From: Vreelandella nanhaiensis
GTDB lineage: Bacteria > Pseudomonadota > Gammaproteobacteria > Pseudomonadales > Halomonadaceae
Direction: 5' to 3'
Length of the DNA stretch: 64,000 bases
Assembly: GCF_003990185.1 (NCBI RefSeq)
Contig: NZ_RZHF01000015.1
Coordinates: 186,136-250,135, forward strand
The notes under the pieces were generated by a model. That model was not told the DNA's origin. It searched no databases and worked only from the letters and a program-made list of their open reading frames with translations. The translations under genes were made by a program, and so were the position numbers. Numbering within the stretch: the first letter of the stretch is position 1; each line of letters opens with the position of its first letter. Shown here in pieces: positions 39,176-47,240 of this stretch.

Positions 39176-41193
39176 GGCATTACCTCCTCAACGGTGCGCG
39201 GCGCTGCTGGCGCTGGCTTGCTTTGCGTCGCCTTCTCAGCAGGCGCTTCGATGACCAGGGCATCGGCGACCAGCTCGGCGATATCCTTGATATCGGCGCG
39301 GGGCTCCACCACGCCTTCCAGCATGGCGGTACACTGTGGGCAGCCCACAGCGACTAGATCGGCGCCGGTTTCGCGTACGTCTTCCATACGCATATCTGGA
39401 ATACGCTGCTTGCCGGGAATATCGGTGATCGGCGCGCCGCCGCCACCGCCGCAGCAGCGCGAGCGATAGCCGGAGCGGGCCATTTCCTGAACCTCGATAC
39501 CCAATGCTTTGAGTACGGCTCGTGGAGCTTCGTATTCACCGTTATAGCGGCCCAGGTAACAGGGGTCGTGATAAGTGACACTACCGCCTTTCCAAGCCTT
39601 GAACGCAAGCTTGCCGTCAATCACTAACTGATTGATATAGGTGCTGTGGTGATAAACCTCGTAGTCGGCGGGCGTCTCGGCGCTGCCCAGCTCCCCGTAC
39701 TCGTTTTTCAGAACGTGGAAGCTGTGCGGGTCACAAGTGACGATGCGCGAGAAGCGGTACTGGCTCAAGGTTTTGATATTGCGTCGTGCCAGGCTCTGGA
39801 AGGTCGCCTCATCCCCCAGGCGGCGGGCCACGTCGCCACTGTCGCGCTCTTCATTGCCGAGCACAGCAAAGTCGACACCAGCGGCGCGTAACACGCTGAT
39901 AAAGGCGCGCAGGGTGCGCTGGTTGCGCATGTCAAAGACGCCGTCACCCAGCCATAACAGCACCTCGGCTTCGCGCTTGTCGGCCATCAGTGGCAGGTTG
40001 AGATCGGCCGCCCAGTGCAGGCGCGAGTCAGGATCAAAGCCGCCCGGGTTGTCGGTGGCAATCAAATTATCCAGAACTTCGGCGCCCTTATTGGGCGTAT
40101 TACCGTGCTCTAGCGTTAGAAAGCGGCGCATGTCGACGATGGCATCCACATGCTCAATCATCATCGGGCACTCTTCCACGCAGGCCCGGCAGGTGGTGCA
40201 GGACCACAGCGTTTCGGCATCCACCAGCGCGCCGCCCGCGCGATTTACGATTGGCCCGTGAGGACTACCGGCGTGCTCGCCCACCGGCTTACCGGGGTAG
40301 GGGGAGCCTGCGTAGTGAGCGTCGGTGCCGCCCGCCATGCCAACTACCATATCCTGAATCAGCTTCTTGGGGTTCAGCGGCTGGCCAGCGGCAAAGGCCG
40401 GGCACATCGCTTCACAGCGCCCGCACTGCACACAAGCATCAAAGCCCAAGAGCTGGTTCCAGGTGAAGTCTGCAGGTTTTTCCACGCCAAGTTTGGCGGT
40501 GTCATCCTCAAGGGGCAATGCTTTCAGGCCAGTGGAGCGGTGCTCACCGCCGGTACGGTTAGAAAAGCGCTCGGGGCGGCGGTGAAAAGCTAGGTGCAAG
40601 GCGCCGGCAAAGGCGTGCTTCATCGGCCCGCCCCAAGTCATACCGAAGAACATCTCGCCAAGGCCCCAGATGATAACGCCCGTCAGGGCCAACGCGGCCA
40701 GCCAGCCCGCACCGCTTTGGAAAAAACCTTCCGGCAAAATGCCGGCGGTGGGCAGCGTCACTACGAACATGCCCAGCGAAAACGCCATCAGGCTTTTGGG
40801 CAGGCGCATCCACGGGCCCTTGGAAAGCCGTGAAGGCGGTGGGCTACGCCGCTTGGCCACCACTAGGCTACCCAAGAACATACTGGTGGTCGCGGCCAGC
40901 AGTACCCAGGCGAGAATGGCGCTGTCCAGCCCGAAACCGTGCACCACGATAGCCAGTAACGCGGCCAGCACAAAGCCGCCAGCGGTGGCCACATGGGTAT
41001 GGGAGATGAGTTTGTCCCGCTCCACGACGTGGTGCAGGTCGACCAGATAGCGCCGGGGCACTTGCATCAGTCCCTTGATCACGGGAACGGAAGAGGGGCG
41101 TCCCTGGCGCCATAGGCGCACACGGCGCACGGCACCGATAGCGGCCAGCGCCAGCGCAGAAAACAGAAGGATCGGCAAAAGGGTATCGAGCAT
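39172..41193 (-). CDS. dgcB: Dimethylglycine demethylation iron-sulfur protein
   Basis: This is a 673-residue membrane-anchored protein. Several hydrophobic segments fill about residues 1-200. Two 4Fe-4S motifs follow (CVQCGRCEAMCP and CTTCRACVEECP), then two CCG-type domains (YHDPCYLGRYNGEYE; SRCCGGGGG). This layout is that of an electron conduit between DgcA/ETF and the membrane quinone pool. It is homologous to P. aeruginosa DgcB (PA5399) by context and architecture. Confidence 0.9.
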   Translation of the reverse strand: MLDTLLPILLFSALALAAIGAVRRVRLWRQGRPSSVPVIKGLMQVPRRYLVDLHHVVERDKLISHTHVATAGGFVLAALLAIVVHGFGLDSAILAWVLLAATTSMFLGSLVVAKRRSPPPSRLSKGPWMRLPKSLMAFSLGMFVVTLPTAGILPEGFFQSGAGWLAALALTGVIIWGLGEMFFGMTWGGPMKHAFAGALHLAFHRRPERFSNRTGGEHRSTGLKALPLEDDTAKLGVEKPADFTWNQLLGFDACVQCGRCEAMCPAFAAGQPLNPKKLIQDMVVGMAGGTDAHYAGSPYPGKPVGEHAGSPHGPIVNRAGGALVDAETLWSCTTCRACVEECPMMIEHVDAIVDMRRFLTLEHGNTPNKGAEVLDNLIATDNPGGFDPDSRLHWAADLNLPLMADKREAEVLLWLGDGVFDMRNQRTLRAFISVLRAAGVDFAVLGNEERDSGDVARRLGDEATFQSLARRNIKTLSQYRFSRIVTCDPHSFHVLKNEYGELGSAETPADYEVYHHSTYINQLVIDGKLAFKAWKGGSVTYHDPCYLGRYNGEYEAPRAVLKALGIEVQEMARSGYRSRCCGGGGGAPITDIPGKQRIPDMRMEDVRETGADLVAVGCPQCTAMLEGVVEPRADIKDIAELVADALVIEAPAEKATQSKPAPAAPRTVEEVMP

Positions 41194-41230
41194 GGCGTCT
41201 CTCCTCTCAGAGACACCGTAAGTACTGAAT

Positions 41231-41250
41231 CATGGGTCTTGCGACCCATG
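41231..41250. other. Hairpin between dgcA and dgcB
   Basis: CATGGGTC and GACCCATG form an eight-base stem with a TTGC loop in the 82-base dgcA-dgcB gap. Flanking CTGAA/TTCAG could extend it. There is no T-run. It may set the dgcA:dgcB ratio by stabilising or attenuating the message. Confidence 0.5.
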
Positions 41251-41275
41251 AATTTCAGCTTACAGCGTTATTGTG

Positions 41276-43348
41276 TCAGAAGTCTTTGCACAACCGCAGC
41301 GCATCGTAGATGGCCGCATGCGTGTTGCGTGGCGCGGTGCAGTCACCCAGACGGAACAGCACGAAGCCGTCGCCGCTTTCAGACAGACAAGGCTGAGGTT
41401 TTATCGCGTAGAGCGCTTCAAGGTCCATCTGCCCCTTGTTGCGCGAACGCTCCTTGAGACTGTAGTAGAGCGCTTCATCGGGGCGAACGCCGTTTTCCAC
41501 TACGACCTGATCGACCACACGCTCTTCCAGGGCGCCTGTGTATTCGTTTTCAAGCACGGCCACCAGCGAATCACCTTCGCGATACACTTTATGCAGCGCG
41601 AGATCCGAGGTCATGATCACCTCTTTCTCATACAGGCTGCGGTAATAGGTCGGGAAGGTAGTGCCGCCTACCGCAGCACCGGGTTTGATATCGTCGGTGA
41701 CGATCTCGACCTTGGACCCCTTGTCGGCCAGATAGTCCGCCGCCGATACGCCGGAAAACTCGCAGATGGTGTCAAAAATCAATACGTTCTTGCCCGGCAC
41801 CACGGTGCCGTTGAGAATGTCCCAAGTACTGACGACTAGGCTCTTGTCAAGATCGCTATCGTAGCCCCACTCCGGTACCTGCGAGAGGAACGGTTGCCCA
41901 CCGGTGGCCAGTATCACCACGTCTGGACGCAGATCGGCAATGGTCGCCTCGTCGGCACGCGTACCCAGGCGCAGATCAACCTCCAGGCGCGCCAGCTCCA
42001 GCTGATACCAGCGCGTGATGCCGGCAATCTGGTCGCGCTGCGGCGCTTTCGATGCCACGGTGATCTGACCACCGATCTGCTCCTGCGCTTCAAACAGCGT
42101 CACGTCATGGCCGCGCTCGGCGCACACGCGGGCTGCTTCCATGCCAGCTGGACCACCACCGACGACGACGACCTTGCGTTTGGGGCCTTCGCTTTTCTCG
42201 ATAATGTGCGGCAGGCCCATGTACTCACGCGAGGTCGCGGCGTTCTGGATACATAGCACATCAAGACCCTGGTACTGACGATCGATGCAGTAGTTGGCGC
42301 CTACGCACTGCTTGATCTGATCCACCTGCCCCATCTTAATCTTGGCAATGATATGTGGGTCGGCAATGTGGGCGCGGGTCATGCCGACTAGATCCACGTA
42401 GCCGCCTTCCAGAATCCGCTGGGCCTGGTTAGGGTCCTTGATATTCTGGGCATGGATGACCGGAACGTTGACCACTTCCTTGATGCCTGAGGCCAGGTGC
42501 AGGAAGGGCTCTGGCGGAAAGGACATGTTGGGAATGACATTGGCCAGAGTATTGTGAGTATCGCAGCCCGAACCTACCACACCGAAGTAGTCGACCATGC
42601 CGGTGGCATCGTAGTACGCGGCGATCTTTTTCATGTCTTCATGAGTCAGACCGTCTGGGTGGAACTCGTCTCCGGTGATGCGCATGCCGACCACAAAATC
42701 GTCGCCCACCTCGGCACGTACCGCCTTGAGCACTTCCATGCCAAAGCGCATGCGATTTTCAAAGCTACCGCCCCATTCATCGGTACGCTTGTTGACGCGT
42801 GGGCTCCAGAACTGGTCGATCAGGTGCTGGTGCACAGCGGAGAGTTCCACACCATCGAGGCCGCCTTCCTTCGCCCGGCGTGCTGCTTGGGTGAAGTCGT
42901 GGATGATGCGGTGGATCTCTTCTACTTCTATGGTCTTACATGTCGAACGGTGTACCGGCTCGCGAATACCCGAAGGTGACAGCAGCGTTGACCAATCGTA
43001 GCCATCCCAACGTGAGCGGCGCCCCATATGGGTGATCTGAATCATGATTTTGCCGCCGTGCTTGTGCACAGCGTCGGCTAGATTCTGGAAGTGCGGGATA
43101 ATGCGGTCGGTCGACAGATTGACCGAGCTCCACCAGCCTTGTGGGCTATCGATGGAAACAATCGACGAGCCGCCACAGATGCACAGGCCACAGCCGCCCT
43201 TGGCCTTCTCTTCGTAGTATTTGACGTAACGATCGGTGGTCATGCCGCCGTCGGTGGCATACACCTCGGCATGAGCCGTGCTGACCACGCGGTTACGGAT
43301 AGTCTGGCTGCCGATCTGTATCGGCTTGAATAATGCCTCAAATGCCAT
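41276..43348 (-). CDS. dgcA: Dimethylglycine demethylase (FMN/FAD, trimethylamine dehydrogenase-like)
   Basis: This 690-residue flavoenzyme has an N-terminal old-yellow-enzyme TIM barrel (about residues 1-340), a cluster segment at 348-366 and a C-terminal FAD/NAD domain (VVVGGGPAGMEAARVCAERG at about 395). It removes a methyl from dimethylglycine to give sarcosine and formaldehyde. In trimethylamine dehydrogenase four cysteines hold a 4Fe-4S cluster here. This protein has Cys348, Cys354 and Cys366, but residue 351 is Ala (CVGANYC). The cluster may be altered or absent, or another residue may serve. It is 11 bases after the V4R-like gene in the same operon. Confidence 0.9.
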   Translation of the reverse strand: MAFEALFKPIQIGSQTIRNRVVSTAHAEVYATDGGMTTDRYVKYYEEKAKGGCGLCICGGSSIVSIDSPQGWWSSVNLSTDRIIPHFQNLADAVHKHGGKIMIQITHMGRRSRWDGYDWSTLLSPSGIREPVHRSTCKTIEVEEIHRIIHDFTQAARRAKEGGLDGVELSAVHQHLIDQFWSPRVNKRTDEWGGSFENRMRFGMEVLKAVRAEVGDDFVVGMRITGDEFHPDGLTHEDMKKIAAYYDATGMVDYFGVVGSGCDTHNTLANVIPNMSFPPEPFLHLASGIKEVVNVPVIHAQNIKDPNQAQRILEGGYVDLVGMTRAHIADPHIIAKIKMGQVDQIKQCVGANYCIDRQYQGLDVLCIQNAATSREYMGLPHIIEKSEGPKRKVVVVGGGPAGMEAARVCAERGHDVTLFEAQEQIGGQITVASKAPQRDQIAGITRWYQLELARLEVDLRLGTRADEATIADLRPDVVILATGGQPFLSQVPEWGYDSDLDKSLVVSTWDILNGTVVPGKNVLIFDTICEFSGVSAADYLADKGSKVEIVTDDIKPGAAVGGTTFPTYYRSLYEKEVIMTSDLALHKVYREGDSLVAVLENEYTGALEERVVDQVVVENGVRPDEALYYSLKERSRNKGQMDLEALYAIKPQPCLSESGDGFVLFRLGDCTAPRNTHAAIYDALRLCKDF

Positions 43349-43359
43349 GGCGACGATCC

Positions 43360-43893
43360 TCAGTTCTCAGGCGTAACAACAAACAGGCCGTGTTCACAGC
43401 CTTCCTCGGCGCCGCTTTGCGTCTGCTCGGCAACCGTGCGTAGCGAGCTGCCTCGCGCACTTAGAATCTGGTCCATGGCGCCAGCAAACCAGCCGGTAAA
43501 CATGTACTCGATCTTGCGGTTCACCTTGCCCATTTGATAGACGAAGGCGCTGTGCTCAAGGCGTACGCGGGCGGTTCCTTTATCCAGGTCGATCTCTTCG
43601 GTAATGAAGATGCCCCAGCCGCGCTGGGAGAGGCGCTTCATGTAGTGTTCAAACACATCCACGCCTTCGAGCCCGTGGAGTTCGGCTTCTTTCTCGCACC
43701 AATGCCAGGCGCTCTTGTAGCCCGCCTTATAGAGAATCTCGGCATATTTCTCAGCACCCAGCGCCTCTTCAATGGCCACGTGGTTGTTGATGAAGAAGTG
43801 GCGCGGTACATACAGCATCGGCAGGGCATCGGTCGTCCAGATACCGGTTTCGCTGTCGACTTCAATCGGGAGTTCGGGAGCTGTCGTGATCAC
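43360..43893 (-). CDS. V4R-like (hydrocarbon-binding) protein of the dgc operon
   Basis: This 177-residue soluble protein resembles the PA5397-type proteins encoded beside dgcAB. Features of a V4R (4-vinyl reductase) small-molecule domain are suggested by GKVNRKIEYMFTGWFAGAM and the C-terminal EEGCEHGLFVV. Its role in dimethylglycine use is unknown. It could be a ligand-binding or assembly factor. The gene lies between the M19-like gene and dgcA, close to both. Confidence 0.7.
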   Translation of the reverse strand: MITTAPELPIEVDSETGIWTTDALPMLYVPRHFFINNHVAIEEALGAEKYAEILYKAGYKSAWHWCEKEAELHGLEGVDVFEHYMKRLSQRGWGIFITEEIDLDKGTARVRLEHSAFVYQMGKVNRKIEYMFTGWFAGAMDQILSARGSSLRTVAEQTQSGAEEGCEHGLFVVTPEN

Positions 43894-44003
43894 GGTTGTA
43901 TTCCTTAAACTTATACTTGTTCAAAAGATGTTCAGTTGTTTGCAGGCTTTGAGACTTTGCATCGAGCGGCTCAGGCCATCGCCCGAGCCGGCATAACAAG
44001 CGC

Positions 44004-44981
44004 TTATTCTCCCCACACATCCTTCAGGGTTCTGACCCAGTTCTCGCCCATGATTTTTCTGACCTGGGACTCGCTCAGGCCACGCTTTAGAAGCGCCTCT
44101 GTCAGGTTGGGGAATTCGCCGATAGTTCGGATACCTTCGGGATTGATGATCTTGCCGAAGTTGGTCAGGCGGCGGGCGTAGCCCTTATCATGGGTAAGCC
44201 ACTCGAAGAAGTTCTGGTCATGGCCCTGAGTGAAGTCAGTGCCGATGCCGATGGCGTCCTCGCCCACGATGTTCATGATGTATTCGATCGCTTCACAGTA
44301 ATCATCGATGGTGGAGTCGACGCCCTTCTTGAGAAACGGGGTGAACATGGTGACGCCGACAAAACCGCCGTGATCGGCGATGAACTTGAGCTCTTCATCG
44401 GACTTGTTGCGCGGGTGTTCCTTGAGACCGGACGGCAGGCAGTGCGAGTAGCACACCGGTTTTTTGGATTCGAGGATGACCTCTTCAGAGGTTTTGGCGC
44501 CCACGTGGGAGAGATCGCACAGCATGCCCACTCGGTTCATTTCCGCGACGATCTCACGGCCGAACCCGGACAGCCCGCCGTCACGCTCGTAGCAGCCGGT
44601 ACCCACCAGATTCTGGGTGTTGTAGCACATCTGAACGATGCCCACGCCCAGCTGCTTGAAAATCTCCACATAACCGATCTGGTCTTCAAATGCATGGGCA
44701 TTCTGGAAGCCGTAGATAATTCCGGTCTTGCCTTCTTCCTTGGCGCGCCTGATATCGGCCGTGGTGCGTACCGGGCGTACCAGGTCGCTGCACTCTTCCA
44801 TAAGCTTGTTGGAGGCAACAATGTTGTCCACCGTTGCCTTGAACCCCTCCCAGACTGAGACAGTGCAGTTGGCCGCAGTCAGGCCACCGCGACGCATATC
44901 TTCCAAAAGCTCGCGGTTCCATTTGGCGATAATCAGACCGTCAATAACAATGGCGTCTTGGTGTAATTCGGCAGGGTTCAT
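44004..44981 (-). CDS. M19 (renal dipeptidase-like) family protein with altered metal site
   Basis: This 325-residue protein is of the membrane dipeptidase family and corresponds to PA5396 at the head of the dgc operon. Later zinc-site residues are kept: His159 (CDLSHV), His180 (CYSHC), Arg191 and GIGTDF. The N-terminal HxD motif (usually DGHND) reads DGLII at residues 14-18, and the bridging Glu region reads YGFQNAH with Gln93. Ordinary two-zinc dipeptidase activity is therefore doubtful. A role on a betaine-related amide or as a non-peptidase is speculative. Confidence 0.82.
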   Translation of the reverse strand: MNPAELHQDAIVIDGLIIAKWNRELLEDMRRGGLTAANCTVSVWEGFKATVDNIVASNKLMEECSDLVRPVRTTADIRRAKEEGKTGIIYGFQNAHAFEDQIGYVEIFKQLGVGIVQMCYNTQNLVGTGCYERDGGLSGFGREIVAEMNRVGMLCDLSHVGAKTSEEVILESKKPVCYSHCLPSGLKEHPRNKSDEELKFIADHGGFVGVTMFTPFLKKGVDSTIDDYCEAIEYIMNIVGEDAIGIGTDFTQGHDQNFFEWLTHDKGYARRLTNFGKIINPEGIRTIGEFPNLTEALLKRGLSESQVRKIMGENWVRTLKDVWGE

Positions 44982-45127
44982 AGTATGGCTCCAGAATTGT
45001 TTATGTAGGGAGCATAGCGTTGAGGTGGTGTCGATCTGCTCTTGGAAACGACGACGGAAATTCCAAAAGCGTCATCGCGGGAAATGCCTGCACGGGAAGC
45101 CTGGCGAAGAGATAAGAAAGGCGGTAC

Positions 45128-45158
45128 AAAAAAAGAGCCGCCTTCTTAGGGCGGCTCT
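45128..45158 (-). terminator. Intrinsic terminator of gbdR
   Basis: AGAGCCGCC (45134-45142) pairs with GGCGGCTCT (45150-45158). Read on the minus strand, a T-run follows. It lies just after the gbdR stop. Confidence 0.87.
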
Positions 45159-45183
45159 GGGTCAGCAACGGTGGCTAAACCTG

Positions 45184-46320
45184 TCAGGCGAGCGGGACGC
45201 TGGCAAAGGTGGGTTCGCCCTGGGCGTAGGCAAGGGCCAGCAAGGCGCTTGACGCCGGTTCGTTGCTTGTCGGTTCTGCACCCCAGCGCTTGAGCAATGG
45301 CGGCACTTTTTCCTGATATTTCTGACGTGTATGGATGCCCAGACGCTCATCGCGCGGCGGGATGCCAAAGCATTCGCGATAGCATTTGGAAAAGTGCGGT
45401 GTGGAAACAAAACCGCATACCGAGGCGATTTCGATGATTGAGAGGGGCGTCTGCTTGAGCAGCTGGCGCGCCCTGACCAGGCGCAGCTTGAGATAGTACC
45501 GGGACGGCGAGCAATGCAGATAACGCTGGAACAGCCGCTCTAGCTGGCGGCGGGAAACATCGACGTAGCTTGCCAGCTCATCGAGCTCAAGCGGCTCTTC
45601 AAGATTGGATTCCATCAGCGCGACGATTTCCAGCAGCTTGGGTTGCGTCGTGCCCAGCACATGTTTCAACGGCACGCGCTGCTGATCCTGTTCGTTGCGC
45701 ATGCGCTCGTAGACGAACATTTCGGAAATACCCGCTGAAAGCTCCTTGCCATGATCGTGAGCGATCAGGTTGAGCATCATATCCAACGGTGCCGTGCCGC
45801 CCGAGGCCGTGAAGCGGTCACGGTCGATGGAGAACAGCCGCGTCGTCAGCACGATTTTCGGGAAAGCTTCCTGAATGGAGGCTAGGCACTCCCAATGAAT
45901 GCTGGTTTCATAATGGTCCAACAAACCCGCCTGACCCAGCGCCCAGCTACCGGTACAGATGGCACCCAGGCGTCGCAGTTGACGCGACTGGGCCTGTAGC
46001 CACTGGATGTGCTCACGGCTAACGCTGTGCTGCGGCGCGACTCCGCCACACACGACAACCCAGTCAAGCGAGAGCGGCGCATGCATCGAGGCATCTGGCG
46101 TCACATTGAGGCCGTCGCTGGCACGAACCGGGGCGCCATCCTGGGTGAGAGTATACCAGCGGTAAAGCTCGCGGCCGGCCAGCTGGTTGGCCATGCGTAA
46201 AGGCTCAATCGCTGACGCCAGCGAGATGAGGGTGAAGTTGTCCAACAGCAGAAAACCGAGGGTTTGGGGTATGTTCGAGTGACCTACTGCGGTTGGGTTT
46301 TTTACTTGATCGGTGGTCAT
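45184..46320 (-). CDS. gbdR: AraC-family activator of glycine betaine catabolism
   Basis: This regulator of about 378 residues has an N-terminal DJ-1/PfpI-like domain (GFLLLDNFTLISLASAIEPL; GAICTGSWALGQAGLL) and a C-terminal AraC DNA-binding domain (YVDVSRRQLERLFQRYLHCS; SVCGFVSTPHFSKCYRECFG). GbdR proteins have this layout and activate gbc, dgc and sox genes with betaine or dimethylglycine. The ATG at 46320 follows GAGGTAAAG; a GTG at 46338 is possible. Confidence 0.88.
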   Translation of the reverse strand: MTTDQVKNPTAVGHSNIPQTLGFLLLDNFTLISLASAIEPLRMANQLAGRELYRWYTLTQDGAPVRASDGLNVTPDASMHAPLSLDWVVVCGGVAPQHSVSREHIQWLQAQSRQLRRLGAICTGSWALGQAGLLDHYETSIHWECLASIQEAFPKIVLTTRLFSIDRDRFTASGGTAPLDMMLNLIAHDHGKELSAGISEMFVYERMRNEQDQQRVPLKHVLGTTQPKLLEIVALMESNLEEPLELDELASYVDVSRRQLERLFQRYLHCSPSRYYLKLRLVRARQLLKQTPLSIIEIASVCGFVSTPHFSKCYRECFGIPPRDERLGIHTRQKYQEKVPPLLKRWGAEPTSNEPASSALLALAYAQGEPTFASVPLA

Positions 46321-46668
46321 GGTCTTTACCTCTATCACCTAAACGTCATTGGCTTTCTTCTTATTATCGTCCTACGTCGCTGGCGTCTTATTTTGAGTCC
46401 TTGCGCTAGATACGTGCTGCTTATCTGCATATTGGCACGAATGACACTTATACTGACAAAGCAATCTGAAAAGCAACTCAACTTATGTCGCAAACAGAAT
46501 ATTGTAAGTCGCCATCGGAGCGATTAATGGGGTTGTAAGGCGAGCATCGGTGATAAATGAAACGTTCGTTTCAAGATTAGGCGACGTTTTAATAAGTCAT
46601 TGAACCCAAAGGTCTTGCATTCACTAAATGCTATAAGCTAATAAGCTAAATGATGAAAGGAGATATCA
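46321..46668. promoter_or_regulatory. gbdR-mscL divergent region with a 16-base palindrome
   Basis: This 348-base AT-rich region contains TGAAACGTTCGTTTCA at 46558-46573, a 7+2+7 perfect palindrome about 95 bases before mscL. Its binding protein is unknown. An 87-codon plus-strand frame from 46264 overlaps the gbdR start and is not considered a gene. Confidence 0.5.
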
Positions 46669-47178
46669 ATGGCCAAGTTTCTCAAGGAATTTAGAGAGTT
46701 CGCCGTTAAAGGCAATGTCATCGACATGGCGGTGGGGATTATCATTGGCGGCGCTTTTACGTTGATTGTGCAAAGCCTGGTCAAGGATGTCATGAACCCG
46801 GTGATCGGCCTGCTGGTGGGCGGTATTGATTTCTCCAACCTGTTTGTTGTGCTGCGTGAAGGGACCACGGCTGGCCCTTATCCAACGCTTGCCGCTGCCC
46901 AGGCTGCCGGCGCGGTCACGCTGAATCTCGGATTGTTCTTGAACGCTGTGGTGAGTTTTACGATCGTGGCGTTTGTCGTCTTTATGCTGGTCAGAACGAT
47001 CAATCGCTTAAAGCGTGAAGAAGTGGAAGCACCTAAAAGCCCAGTCGAGAAGCCCTGCCCGTACTGCTTTATGACCGTGCCTATAAAAGCCACCCGCTGC
47101 GGGCACTGTACATCAGAATTACCCTTGCCCACAGAAGCTGAGCAGCAGTCTCTCAAGGCGGCATCGTCGCCATCCTAG
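46669..47178 (+). CDS. mscL: Large-conductance mechanosensitive channel with C-terminal zinc-ribbon
   Basis: This is a 169-residue MscL that releases solutes on hypo-osmotic shock. TM1 (about residues 16-45, with [16 protein letters not shown]) and TM2 (about 88-110) are clear. The usual MscL is about 136 residues. Here the end carries Cys130, Cys133, Cys144 and Cys147 in PCPYC and RCGHC, a zinc-ribbon pattern, in place of the common charged helical bundle. AAAGGAG precedes the start. Confidence 0.93.
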   Translation: MAKFLKEFREFAVKGNVIDMAVGIIIGGAFTLIVQSLVKDVMNPVIGLLVGGIDFSNLFVVLREGTTAGPYPTLAAAQAAGAVTLNLGLFLNAVVSFTIVAFVVFMLVRTINRLKREEVEAPKSPVEKPCPYCFMTVPIKATRCGHCTSELPLPTEAEQQSLKAASSPS

Positions 47179-47192
47179 TAACGGTTATTCAT

Positions 47193-47225
47193 AAAAAAAG
47201 GGGCCCCGAGGGGCGCCCTTTTTTT
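47193..47225. terminator. Bidirectional terminator between mscL and hemY
   Basis: A GC-rich hairpin is flanked by seven A's on the left and seven T's on the right. It can end both the rightward mscL and the leftward hemY transcripts. Confidence 0.85.
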
Positions 47226-47240
47226 GACTTTCGTTAAGCA

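Noticed and set aside
46264-46527. 87-codon frame overlapping the gbdR start
   Set aside because: Overlaps the 5' end of gbdR and its leader, lacks a ribosome site and has irregular hydrophobic composition.
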